Origin: Synechococcus sp. BIOS-U3-1
GTDB lineage: Bacteria; Cyanobacteriota; Cyanobacteriia; PCC-6307; Cyanobiaceae
Assembly: GCF_014279975.1 (NCBI RefSeq)
Contig: NZ_CP047936.1
Location: 868,001 to 932,000, forward strand
Reading direction: 5' to 3'
Length of the DNA stretch: 64,000 nt
In this document: one piece after another, positions 34,726 to 42,299 of the stretch
Position numbering within the stretch: the stretch's first letter is position 1
Layout of the letters: every line of letters begins with the position of its first letter
Program-made: the position numbers and the translations under genes
The notes under the pieces: generated by a model
Database searches by the model: none
The model's input: only the letters and a program-made list of their open reading frames with translations
Told to the model about the DNA's origin: nothing

Positions 34726-36042
34726 TTAGAAGCAGCCGAAATGGGCAGCTAAAGAACGGACTCCAGGTAAAGACGCAATGGCATTTAGGGCGTTTTGCAT
34801 GGCTCCGTTGCCGACCTCGTGTGTGATCACAACGATCTCAGCACCTTCGTCGCAGGCGTCGAATTGGACGATGGATTGGATGGACACGCCCTGTTCTCCA
34901 AAGCAGCTACCAATCCTGCCGATCACGCCGGGGGCGTCTTCCGTGTTGAAACGCACGTAGTTGCGCTGCCGGATACGGCTGGCATCCACGAGGCAGCAGG
35001 AGCGCCAGCTGCTGGCTGCTAGCAGAGGGTCCAGGCCACCATCGATGCTGTTGAGCTGTCGGATGCCGGCAATGTTGAGAATGTCGGCAACCACTGCAGA
35101 TGCTGTTGGTCCTGATCCTGCGCCGGGACCGTAAAACATCACTCGGCCAATGGGATCGCCTTCCACAAGGATTGCGTTATTGACACCGCTGACGCCGGCC
35201 AGTGGGTGATCCTTCGGCACCAGAGTGGGCTGAACACGAACGCCCAGTGGCAGGGCTGCCATGGGATCGCCATCGCTTTCCAGGCGTTCTGCAACAGCAA
35301 GCAGTTTCACCCCATATCCAAGTTGTGTTGCGTAGTCCACATCCTTTCCCTGCAGATTGCTGATGCCTGTTGTTGGAACTGCACTGCGTTCGATCGGGCC
35401 GCCAAAGGCCAGTCCAGCGAGGATGGCGATCTTGTCCGCGGCGTCATGACCGTCGACATCAGCGGCTGGATCGGCTTCTGCGTAACCCAATTCCTGGGCT
35501 TCCTTCAAAACTGCGTGATAGTCAGCACCTTCGTCAGCCATCCGACTGAGGATGTAGTTGGTGGTGCCATTGATGATGCCGCTCACCCTGTCGATGCGAT
35601 TGCCTCCGAGCGACTGCTTGAGCGGTTCGATGATCGGAATGCCCCCGCCTACGGCTGCTTCGATCAACACGTAGACGCCGGCTGCTGCTGCCGCGGCTGC
35701 GATTTCTTCACCGTGTCTTGCGATCACGGCCTTGTTGGCGGTCACCACCGATTTTCCGGCGGTGATGGCACGCATAATCAGGGTGCGAGCCGGTTCAATG
35801 CCGCCGATCACCTCCACAACCACGTGCACATTGGGATCGTCCACCACCTCATTGGGATCGGTGGTGAGTCGCTCAGAGGGGATTGCGACAGGGCGACTCC
35901 GTTGCAGATCTCGGACAGCCACCCTGATCAGCTCAAGGTCGGCAATCAGAGGGTGGCGACCTTCCGGACTGTTCAGGATGCTTGCCACGCCTGCGCCGAC
36001 GGTGCCGAGGCCCAGTAGGCCGATGCCGATCCTTGTCGCCAT
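34726..36042 (-). CDS. hom: Homoserine dehydrogenase
   Basis: NAD(P)-dependent reduction of aspartate semialdehyde to homoserine, the branch point to threonine and methionine. 438 residues: nucleotide fold GLLGLGTVGAGV (8-19), GKSVVTANKAVIA, catalytic-domain GIINGTTNYILSRM and AADVDGHDAADKIAIL with the catalytic Lys/Asp pair, and a C-terminal ACT domain (VRFNTEDAPGVIGRI) for threonine feedback. SufE lies 64 bases upstream on the same strand. Confidence 0.97.
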   Translation of the reverse strand: MATRIGIGLLGLGTVGAGVASILNSPEGRHPLIADLELIRVAVRDLQRSRPVAIPSERLTTDPNEVVDDPNVHVVVEVIGGIEPARTLIMRAITAGKSVVTANKAVIARHGEEIAAAAAAAGVYVLIEAAVGGGIPIIEPLKQSLGGNRIDRVSGIINGTTNYILSRMADEGADYHAVLKEAQELGYAEADPAADVDGHDAADKIAILAGLAFGGPIERSAVPTTGISNLQGKDVDYATQLGYGVKLLAVAERLESDGDPMAALPLGVRVQPTLVPKDHPLAGVSGVNNAILVEGDPIGRVMFYGPGAGSGPTASAVVADILNIAGIRQLNSIDGGLDPLLAASSWRSCCLVDASRIRQRNYVRFNTEDAPGVIGRIGSCFGEQGVSIQSIVQFDACDEGAEIVVITHEVGNGAMQNALNAIASLPGVRSLAAHFGCF

Positions 36043-36106
36043 GGAGCGGGTCCGTTAGTTGCGCTGAGGTGTCGACTTTAGGCAGCGGTCGGTCCGCTGG
36101 TTTTGT

Positions 36107-36553
36107 TCAACTCGATGCATTCAGAGCACTGGCTTGCTGCTGCATCATCCGCAGGATGTTGAGGAAACCGTTGGCGCGTGATGGTGTGAGGCTCGCTTGA
36201 AGGCCTGTGGCCGCGATGAAGCCTGGATCAACGGCCATGACTTGTGCAGGGGTGAGGTCGCCGAGACCTTTGATGAGCAGAGCTAGTAACCCCTTGGTGA
36301 TCAGGGCATCGGAATCTCCCTGCCACTGAAGACGCCCATTCACCAGTTCCGAGGCGATGAAGACCTGTGACACACACCCTTTGACCTTGCGTTCGTCGGT
36401 TTGTAGCTCGGAGGGCATGGAAGGCAGCTTTTTAGCGAGCCACAGCACATATTCGTAGCGCTTACGCGGATCAGATGTGCTGTTCAGTCGCTCGGCGAGT
36501 TGGTCAAGTGACTGGCTGCCGAAGCGAGTCGTGGAGCTGCCTGGTTCAGCCAT
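36107..36553 (-). CDS. sufE: SufE-type sulfur acceptor protein
   Basis: A 148-residue protein that accepts persulfide sulfur from the cysteine desulfurase SufS and stimulates Fe-S cluster assembly. Active cysteine Cys60 is in KVKGCVSQVF. The SufE fold marks YEYVLWLAKKLP and the C-terminal SLTPSRANGFLNIL are present. It lies 7 bases past the end of the next-upstream gene, suggesting co-transcription with hom and the folate gene. Confidence 0.94.
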   Translation of the reverse strand: MAEPGSSTTRFGSQSLDQLAERLNSTSDPRKRYEYVLWLAKKLPSMPSELQTDERKVKGCVSQVFIASELVNGRLQWQGDSDALITKGLLALLIKGLGDLTPAQVMAVDPGFIAATGLQASLTPSRANGFLNILRMMQQQASALNASS

Positions 36554-36560
36554 GGCAGGG

Positions 36561-37025
36561 TCAGCGTTGTCGAAGGCTGCGCACCCTAACCATCAGTCCC
36601 ACCACGCCGACCAGGGCAGGTGCAACAGCCCAGTTCAGAGCAGTTCTGCTGCCGGGGCCCATCACCACTTCGTCCAGGTTGACTCGCCCTTGTTGAAGCG
36701 GAAGGGTGAGGTAGTCGCGGTGGCCTGGTCCTCCATCCACCTGCAGGTCCACCAGACCATCGCCAAGCTCTGGAAGGGTCACCTCCAGCCGGCCTTTGGC
36801 ATCGATATGACCGAGTTCCTTACCGGGTGTTCCATCAGCCTGCAGAAGCCTGACCACCGCTCCTTTCACCGGCTCTCCGGTGGAAAAGCTGCTAGTGAGT
36901 TCAAGTTGCCCATCGAGATAGCGAAGGCTGCTTTCCACTCCATGGGCTTCAGCAGGGTGTGGCTGAGTCAGAGCCAGCCCCAGCGCTGTGGTGGCTATCA
37001 GTGCAAAACGGGATCGAATGTCCAT
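36561..37025 (-). CDS. Exported protein with C-terminal membrane anchor, function unknown
   Basis: A 154-residue protein: signal peptide (RFALIATTALGLALTQP, cleavage near AEA-HG), a beta-sandwich-like middle (GEPVKGAVVRLLQADG, GRLEVTLPELGDG) resembling carboxypeptidase-regulatory or DUF4198-type domains, and a C-terminal hydrophobic helix with a basic tail (RVRSLRQR). The mature N-terminus starts HGVESS, which could bind metal, but this is speculation. ATG 37025 gives the clean signal peptide. Confidence 0.7.
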   Translation of the reverse strand: MDIRSRFALIATTALGLALTQPHPAEAHGVESSLRYLDGQLELTSSFSTGEPVKGAVVRLLQADGTPGKELGHIDAKGRLEVTLPELGDGLVDLQVDGGPGHRDYLTLPLQQGRVNLDEVVMGPGSRTALNWAVAPALVGVVGLMVRVRSLRQR

Positions 37026-37091
37026 GATGCGCCGGTTGTCGGAGGCGCCCATCGTGCTGGAAATTGCGGTACTGAACCAGCCCTGTTTGAT

Positions 37092-37691
37092 TCAAGACAA
37101 CGTTTGCTGGAAACCCTCTTCGCTTAACCAACCCTGAAATGGTCTGTCCCAGGAGTCTGAAGGCAGTGGCTGAGCACTCACGCAGGCTCCGGGGAGGACA
37201 ACGAGTGCTGGTACTTCGCTCCAGGTCTCTTGGCAGCGCAGGCGGTCGTAATAGCCACCCCCGTAGCCGAGTCGGATGCCCATTCGATCGACAGACAGAG
37301 CAGGAACGAGCAACAGAGACAGGTGCTCAGCACTCAGGACCGGTTGATCCAAGGGAGCTGGAATACCGCAGCCGTCTTTCGTCAGCGGGGTTGCGGACCA
37401 GTGTCGATAGGTCATGCCGCCTTGTCCATCCGCAACAGGCAAAGCTGTGTTCAAACCGAGCTCGTTGAGAAGTTCAAGACGCAGAGGTGTCAGATCCACT
37501 TCTCCAGGCAAGGGCCAATACAGGCCCACGGACTGCTGCAATTCACCCTGTTGGTGCCGTCGCCTTAGGACCTGTCTGGCTTGATCTCGGATCCTGCTCT
37601 GCAAGGTCGGTTCAGCATCGAGGGCCAGCCGCCTTCGTGTTCTGAAAACCTTTCGCAGCGTGGATTTACTCTCGTCATCAAAAGCCTGCAT
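37092..37691 (-). CDS. 5-formyltetrahydrofolate cyclo-ligase
   Basis: Converts 5-formyl-THF to 5,10-methenyl-THF with ATP, recycling a folate storage form. 199 residues with the conserved RRRLALD N-terminus, GLYWPLPGEVDLTPLR and the signature VDRMGIRLGYGGGYYDRL. Shares one base with the upstream methyltransferase gene and is followed by the exported-protein gene. Family also called YgfA/MTHFS. Confidence 0.92.
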   Translation of the reverse strand: MQAFDDESKSTLRKVFRTRRRLALDAEPTLQSRIRDQARQVLRRRHQQGELQQSVGLYWPLPGEVDLTPLRLELLNELGLNTALPVADGQGGMTYRHWSATPLTKDGCGIPAPLDQPVLSAEHLSLLLVPALSVDRMGIRLGYGGGYYDRLRCQETWSEVPALVVLPGACVSAQPLPSDSWDRPFQGWLSEEGFQQTLS

Positions 37692-38470
37692 CAGGGCAGG
37701 ACCCCCCAGCGCCCCATCAGCGGCAACTGCAGGGTCAGTTGGTCTGAGCTCTGGGGCCAGATCTGACTCAGCTCGTCAGAGATGGTGTTGATCAGTGAGC
37801 GGGACTGGTCATTGTCATCGGCCTGCTGGTTGGCTTGCCTGAGTGCAGACCAGGTGCTGATGAAGCCCAGAAGGTCGCTTTGCGTCCAGTGCTCGGTGAT
37901 GAGCAACCCCTTGGGTAGCGGTTGAGCGCAAACCGGGAAGTTCAGGTGTGCGTAGCAAGTGTCCACATGGATGCGTTCAGGTGGCCAGAACGGGTTGAGC
38001 CGCTCGTGATAAAGCCTGCTGAGCCAGTTTTGTAAATCCTTGGGTGCGCCCTGGATCGGTTCATAGCCCAACCAAACCAACAGCCCCCCGGGTCGGAGCA
38101 CACGACGCACTTCTTGATTGAAACTCTCTACATCTAGCCAGTGAATGGCGGCTGCAACAAGCACCGCATCCACGCTGTCGCTGCGCAAGTCAGAGTGTTC
38201 CGCAGCTCCCTGACGGTAGTGAATGCGCGGGTGTGGCTCTGCTGCCGCAATCTGCTCGGGGCTGAGGTCTGTGGCTTCAACATGGTTGAACCAGCGGCTC
38301 AGTCCAATGGAGGCCTGGCCGCTACCACAGGCTGCATCCCAGCAACAATCCAATGCTGGTGACTGGTCTGCCATCCAGGCGAAAAATGCATCCGGGTAAC
38401 GGGGCCTGCAGCGCGCATAGTCAATCGCCACAGAATCAAACCAGCCTTTGTCATTCGCTGGCATCAGCAT
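37691..38470 (-). CDS. Class I SAM-dependent methyltransferase
   Basis: A 259-residue small-molecule methyltransferase. It begins DYARCRPRYPDAFFAW (a common start in this family), has the SAM loop CCWDAACGSGQASIGLSRW, the acidic EATDLSPEQI and the post-II RPGGLLVWLGYE. Substrate unknown. One-base overlap with the cyclo-ligase gene; the ATG at 38470 and a second ATG at 38464 are both possible. Confidence 0.88.
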   Translation of the reverse strand: MLMPANDKGWFDSVAIDYARCRPRYPDAFFAWMADQSPALDCCWDAACGSGQASIGLSRWFNHVEATDLSPEQIAAAEPHPRIHYRQGAAEHSDLRSDSVDAVLVAAAIHWLDVESFNQEVRRVLRPGGLLVWLGYEPIQGAPKDLQNWLSRLYHERLNPFWPPERIHVDTCYAHLNFPVCAQPLPKGLLITEHWTQSDLLGFISTWSALRQANQQADDNDQSRSLINTISDELSQIWPQSSDQLTLQLPLMGRWGVLP

Positions 38471-38550
38471 TTGAACGGCATTTTCAGAATCGTTTCAACG
38501 CCTGGCGTTTTTGAATTCTTTTGTAGTTCAGCTGCCTCAAGCTTCGATCT

Positions 38551-38736
38551 TCAGTTGTCCTGAAAGGTGCATTCCAGAAGTGCAGCCGTCAGCAGTGTCT
38601 TCATGTCCTGCAGATTGTTCTGCTCAACAGGATCCCCGCCTGACCACCGATCGAGCTGATGACTCACTGCACCAAGAAGCAGGCGCAGCCCTGTGGCATT
38701 GAGGGTGAGATCAATCGTGCTTTCGGTTCGGTCCAT
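38551..38736 (-). CDS. Small hypothetical protein
   Basis: A 61-residue protein (MDRTESTIDLTLNATGLRLL, then AVSHQLDRWSGGDP, and a C-terminal helix). Highly protein-like with alternating polar and hydrophobic positions. No domain recognised. ATG 38736 preferred; ATG 38763 adds nine residues. It is the first of a series of very small genes up to 41.4 kb. Confidence 0.6.
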   Translation of the reverse strand: MDRTESTIDLTLNATGLRLLLGAVSHQLDRWSGGDPVEQNNLQDMKTLLTAALLECTFQDN

Positions 38737-38763
38737 CACAGCCCCACCAGGCGTTGCAACCAT

Positions 38764-39228
38764 TGTGATTCTGCACCCTGCTCACAACCTCACCCTTCAC
38801 AAAGAACAGAGCTTCATGACTCATGCTCTCTGCGCTCGCCTCATTGTCTTTGGGCTCGATGATCTTGTTCAACAGACCTGCTCAACAACCCTGCTTAATG
38901 ATCTATTTCGGCTGTTAAACAGGTGATGATTGCGTTTTCAGTGCAAGATGCCCAAGTTGACAGATAGCTTTATGGTTATTTATGCGCTCTCTTCTCTTTT
39001 GTGAAAGGTATTTAAAGCATCAAAAAGAGCGCTGACTGTCAAGACTTACAATGATCAAGCCTAGAGTTGTTTTTTGATGTCCAACACTTTATCAATTGCC
39101 TGACTGCGCTAGTCAGTCAATTGATGGTGAAAATCCGGGGTAGCTGCTTCGTTAAAAGTCTGTCTTGAACAGATTGATTCCATGGATTGTCGCAGCCTGA
39201 GTCACGCAATCAAAAGCCATCGGCTTCC
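38764..39228. other. Intergenic region of about 465 bases with a large hairpin
   Basis: No convincing gene. It becomes AT-rich from about 38930, contains a run of T (39070-39075) and a 15-bp-arm hairpin at 39091-39125. A 36-codon frame at 38816 is not convincing. The region could hold a non-coding RNA or regulatory leader; no known RNA family was recognised. Confidence 0.5.
39091..39125. repeat. Inverted repeat, 15-bp arms with one mismatch
   Basis: Arms around TCAATTG-CTGACT and AGTCAG-CAATTGA flank a GCGCT loop. No T-run follows on the plus strand; on the minus strand ATAAAG follows. It sits between a minus-strand gene and plus-strand small genes. Confidence 0.65.
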
Positions 39229-39399
39229 ATGCCACCTCTGTTTCAGTGTCTGATTTGCGGGCGGTCAATCGAGCGCTCCAAGCGCTCTTACTGGAAGCGA
39301 AAAGGGCACCTGCTCTGCTCGACTTGCCGAGATCGGAGTAACAGCAGTGAAGACAATCCAGTTGATGATCCAACTGCGCAACGCAGCCAACGGAATTGA
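39229..39399 (+). CDS. Small zinc-ribbon-like protein
   Basis: A 56-residue protein with two CxxC pairs, QCLICGR and LLCSTCRD, spaced as in a zinc ribbon, separated by a basic stretch (SKRSYWKRKGH). The tail is hydrophilic and disordered. ATG 39229 is chosen; TTG 39187 would add 14 residues. Role unknown; such small zinc ribbons often bind nucleic acid or partner proteins. Confidence 0.55.
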   Translation: MPPLFQCLICGRSIERSKRSYWKRKGHLLCSTCRDRSNSSEDNPVDDPTAQRSQRN

Positions 39400-39532
39400 T
39401 CAGAGCGAATGCTGCCTGCTGAACTCACTCAAAAGTCAGCTGATGGTGTCATTTGCATGATGGCCTTGAAAACATTGCTGCCAAGGCTGAAGGCTTGGTT
39501 TCACTAATGTTGCTCAAAGCACCTGTGAGTCA

Positions 39533-39745
39533 GTGTTTTCAGCTATTAACGCACTTGCATACACGGCATTTCTCACTTTTGTGGTTGTTCAGGCGGTTCG
39601 TTTGATGCGTCTATCCATCAAGGCAAAAGATAGAACTGGTCTCAAAACCACCCACCCAGAACTCCTCGACCAAAACGGCAGCGTGACCAAGGAAAAACTG
39701 CTTGTCGTTCGTTTCGATAGGCCGAAACCAGTCCTTCCCTCTTAG
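39533..39745 (+). CDS. DUF2973-like small membrane protein
   Basis: A 70-residue protein with one N-terminal membrane helix (ALAYTAFLTFVVVQAVRLM) and a soluble tail with HPELLDQNGSVTKEKLLVVR, the hallmark of the cyanobacterial DUF2973 family. Starts at GTG 39533. Function unknown. On the plus strand between two other microprotein genes. Confidence 0.65.
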   Translation: MFSAINALAYTAFLTFVVVQAVRLMRLSIKAKDRTGLKTTHPELLDQNGSVTKEKLLVVRFDRPKPVLPS

Positions 39746-39874
39746 CTCCAGCTCCCGAAAGTCTGGTCAAGTGTCCTTCGATTCTGCTTGATCGACTGAC
39801 TGTTGTTGCCACGTCACCATCTCGTCGGTTTGGATGGTCTATCTCGACTGCTTTGACCCGGGCATAATGGAACC

Positions 39875-40015
39875 ATGATCAAGATCATTTGGCTGGTAGC
39901 AACGGTTTATTTCATGAGCCGCCTGGTCAAAAGGCTCATGTCTTCGATGAAGGAGATCAAGAGGGAAGAAGATTTCGATGCAGGCAATGCGGTTGTGGAT
40001 GTGGAAGCGGAGTGA
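39875..40015 (+). CDS. Putative 46-residue membrane-associated microprotein
   Basis: Frame starting MIKIIWLVATVYFMSRLVKR, one membrane helix followed by a basic linker, then an acidic tail (EEDFDAGNAVVDVEAE). The charge layout fits a small inner-membrane protein. No family recognised. Too short for many gene finders. Confidence 0.5.
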   Translation: MIKIIWLVATVYFMSRLVKRLMSSMKEIKREEDFDAGNAVVDVEAE

Positions 40016-40105
40016 AGGCTCAGGCATCGGCTTTTTAAGGCGATTGGTACCTGATCAGGCGATGTTTGCTGCGATCGCAGCCATCGAATCTTTGGTGATA
40101 TGCCT

Positions 40106-40327
40106 TTACTGCCAGGTGACGGTGCAGCGATAACGGATATTGAAGCCAGCGGTTCCAATTTCATCGCAAGATGTGTTTGTCAAAGTTGCTCCTTGAGGGA
40201 TTTTTGACATCAGCCTGTTGATTGTCACGTCTTTGTCGACACCTTCTGCAGTGGCAGATTGGGTATTGGCGAATACATTTGTTCCTAGAAGTATTGACAT
40301 TGCAAAAATATGAATGAATGCTTTCAT
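40106..40327 (-). CDS. Small exported protein
   Basis: A 73-residue protein with a signal peptide (MKAFIHIFAMSILLGTNVFA, cleavage after VFA) and a ~50-residue mature part with two Cys (NTSCDEIG, IRYRCTVTW) that could form a disulfide. Function unknown. Opposite strand to the neighbouring microproteins. Confidence 0.65.
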   Translation of the reverse strand: MKAFIHIFAMSILLGTNVFANTQSATAEGVDKDVTINRLMSKIPQGATLTNTSCDEIGTAGFNIRYRCTVTWQ

Positions 40328-40672
40328 GTATGCCTTGGCTCATTGGTTGAAAGTTAGCAGGTATTCCTAGGGTTCAACATCAGAACTGCTTTAAAGCATC
40401 AATATTGCTTTGCCCCTCAGTGATCAGCTGCTTGTTGTTGTCCTCTTTCCAAGGCCTCTGGCGGCCTTGGTCGATCCTTCTCAAGCTTTGCAACCCTGTT
40501 CTCGGATGCTCGAAGGAACAGAGCCACCTGTTGCTGGAAGACAACAATCTCGCCAGGCCTTTGTCTTGATTGGCAAGTGTTTGAAGCACCTTTGCGATTT
40601 TTTTCGTTTTTCTTAGGGCGTAGCTTCCACGGCTGAGGGGTTGTACTCGCCAGATTTACGGAAGTAAAAGAC
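40328..40672. other. Intergenic region of about 345 bases
   Basis: No gene that I can support. Minus-strand (40380-40589) and plus-strand (40410-40616) frames are open but neither looks protein-like and neither has a ribosome-binding site. It holds a perfect 8-bp inverted repeat (40449-40470) and a T-rich tract near 40600-40612. Confidence 0.45.
40449..40470. repeat. Perfect 8-bp inverted repeat
   Basis: CCAAGGCC (40449-40456) / GGCCTTGG (40463-40470), 6-base loop, no T-run. Possible regulatory or RNA element in the gap upstream of the 40673 gene. Confidence 0.4.
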
Positions 40673-40861
40673 ATGGTCGACGTGTCGTCCTCCGAGATTC
40701 CCCTGACCATCGAGCAACAGTTCCGCGTCGAACGTGCTTGTCGCAAGATCAATGAGTGCAATGACGTGGAAGCTCTCAAGCAACTATCGAAAGCGCTGAT
40801 TGTCACCGCTGCTAGGGAGCGTGCTTTCTCGCGCGTTGTGATGGATCGTCTTAAGGAATGA
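40673..40861 (+). CDS. Small hypothetical protein
   Basis: A 62-residue, all-helical soluble protein (EIPLTIEQQFRVERACRKIN then DVEALKQLSKALIVTAARERA). The pattern recalls short conserved cyanobacterial proteins of unknown function. ATG 40673 is preceded by GGAAGTAAAAGAC, a plausible ribosome-binding site. Confidence 0.7.
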   Translation: MVDVSSSEIPLTIEQQFRVERACRKINECNDVEALKQLSKALIVTAARERAFSRVVMDRLKE

Positions 40862-41024
40862 CCACACCTCGTCCATGCAGGTCGTGTGTTTCGGGGTCTT
40901 GCCCTGAAGCCACCTTATTCATGAACGATCTTTTCGCTGGTTAACGATCTTCATCCTTTCAGCAGACGTTGGCTCCCAGCTCGTCATGGCTTACGTAGTT
41001 TTTGGTCCTTAAGCAACTCGGGCC

Positions 41025-41414
41025 ATGCGTCAGATCAATTTCACCCTGATCTTCGTGTTCGTCCTGAGCATGGTGTTCTTCACTCTGGAGAACACTGCTT
41101 CCACAACCGTTCATGTTCTGCCTGGCCTGAAGTACACCACGCCTCTTGCTGCTTTGTTGTTGCTGTCTGCGGGGATTGGTGCAACGTCTGCCTGGATGTT
41201 TGCTGTATGGAGTGGAATGCTTAATAGCGTGGATCGCTTCAAGCAATCAAGTAATTTTGATGCTCAGCAAGTGCGTATCCAGGAATTGGAGATCGATCTG
41301 AATCGGTACCGGGCAACCGTTGAAGCCCAGTTAGGTCTTCTGCCTTCAGCCAGTTCCGAAGACGAATCAGAGGCGGCAGAAGCTGTCCAGCTTTCGGATA
41401 TAGAATTAACCTGA
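41025..41414 (+). CDS. LapA/DUF1049-type membrane protein
   Basis: A 129-residue protein with two membrane helices (FTLIFVFVLSMVFFTLENTA and PLAALLLLSAGIGATSAWMF), then a coiled-coil-like segment (QQVRIQELEIDLNRYRATV) and acidic tail. This matches the lipopolysaccharide assembly protein A domain family (DUF1049). In proteobacteria LapA acts in LPS transport control; in cyanobacteria its role is not known. Confidence 0.78.
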   Translation: MRQINFTLIFVFVLSMVFFTLENTASTTVHVLPGLKYTTPLAALLLLSAGIGATSAWMFAVWSGMLNSVDRFKQSSNFDAQQVRIQELEIDLNRYRATVEAQLGLLPSASSEDESEAAEAVQLSDIELT

Positions 41415-41583
41415 GTTCAACTTCTTGAAAGTTTTATTCTGTGGTTGACTGGCGATCTGTCTCCAGCGTCGTAATTTAGTTCCAGTCAAAATCCTTGTTG
41501 AGCGGAAAAATCTGGCTGGAAATGTGTTGCTTTTGTCTATTTTTGTAGAACGTTATACAGGTAAAGCCATATTCTCATGATGT

Positions 41584-41925
41584 TTATATTCCTAGACTCT
41601 GGATGTATGGATCCTGGATTTGAAGCATGTCTTTTACCGACAAAATGTATTTCTTATTTCTCTCGGGGAGTCCATTCAGGTATTCATCCAAGGGTGTTGC
41701 TCTGGTGATGCGAAGCTTTTTCAGACACCTGATCAGCGGGGCTTTCCCCGAGGAAATGTAGTAAAGCTCCTTAACCCCGGTTCGTTCAACGGGGGCCCCA
41801 TAAAATCTATAAACTCCAGGGCAGGAGTTCACCGCTGCAATCTTCTCTGCATGAGCTGTATTCATGCAGAGTTCGAGAAGGGCAAGCGCAATCAGTGTCT
41901 TCACTGGGTGGGATGAGTAATTCAT
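41584..41925 (-). CDS. Hypothetical exported protein
   Basis: About 113 residues with a signal peptide (HPVKTLIALALLELCMNTAHA, cleavage after AHA) and a mature domain starting EKIAAVNSCPGVYRFYG, two Cys (NSCPG, IRCLKKL). No family recognised. ATG 41925 gives a signal peptide of normal length; ATG 41967 and 41937 are alternatives. Lower GC than core genes. The GTTGTCGCAAC repeats lie upstream of it. Confidence 0.55.
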   Translation of the reverse strand: MNYSSHPVKTLIALALLELCMNTAHAEKIAAVNSCPGVYRFYGAPVERTGVKELYYISSGKAPLIRCLKKLRITRATPLDEYLNGLPERNKKYILSVKDMLQIQDPYIQSLGI

Positions 41926-41967
41926 CGCTGAAACCATCCGATGACCGGTAAATTGTGGCTTTGACAT

Positions 41968-42295
41968 ACGTTGCTATGACTGGGTTTTGTTTGGCCGCGG
42001 CCTTGGTCTAGCCGCAACGTTGTCGCAACGGTTGTCGCAACAGGTTGTCGCAACAGGTTTGCTCAAATGTGTCTTACATAAAGCTTCTAAAATAGATTTA
42101 CTGCCCGTAGTCTAGATCTCATATGGTTGGTTGCAGGAGCGGGTCAATATCTTTTAGGACTAACCAAAAGGTTTGGCGGCAATATTGGCTCTAATTTTGC
42201 TCAAGCTAGGAGAGACATGGGTACTGCGTAAAAATTGCTGCATCAATTATTCCTGGTATAGAGATTGATGATTTCTATAAAGCAATATATGGATA
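41968..42295. other. Intergenic region of about 330 bases with repeats and a possible gene remnant
   Basis: Contains three GTTGTCGCAAC copies (42019-42054) and, on the plus strand, two adjacent frames (42127-42231 and 42228-42299) that look like one gene broken by a frameshift. Sequence is AT-rich. No intact gene supported. Confidence 0.5.
42019..42054. repeat. Three tandem-like copies of GTTGTCGCAAC
   Basis: Copies at 42019-42029, 42031-42041 and 42044-42054, spaced 12 and 13 bases, with a partial CGCAAC before the first. Each unit has GTTG/CAAC arms, so it is itself partly palindromic. The spacing of about one helical turn would suit a repeated protein-binding site. Confidence 0.75.
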
Positions 42296-42299
42296 CTAA
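42127..42299 (+). pseudogene. Possible decayed or frameshifted small gene
   Basis: Plus-strand frame from TTG 42127 reads VAGAGQYLLGLTKRFGGNIG and stops at 42231; the next frame (42228-42299) continues VKIAASIIPGIEIDDFYKA and stops just at the end of the neighbouring gene. Together they look like one short coding region with a one-base shift near 42228. No homology can be stated. Confidence 0.3.

Noticed and set aside
35206-36018. 270-codon plus-strand frame opposite hom
   Set aside because: It is the antisense frame of a well-supported homoserine dehydrogenase and has no recognisable features.
38816-38926. 36-codon plus-strand frame in the 38.8-39.2 kb gap
   Set aside because: No ribosome-binding site, no hydrophobic or domain-like pattern.
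39409-39507. 32-codon plus-strand frame between two microprotein genes
   Set aside because: Protein-like in part but no ribosome-binding site and no supporting context; chance is as likely.
40380-40616. Opposing ~70-codon frames on both strands
   Set aside because: Neither has a good start region or protein-like composition; they overlap a perfect hairpin, which is a more likely function.
40655-40672. CGGAAGTA-like sequence before 40673 considered as a glutamine (glnA) riboswitch
   Set aside because: The other conserved glnA-motif blocks are missing; the sequence serves better as a ribosome-binding site.
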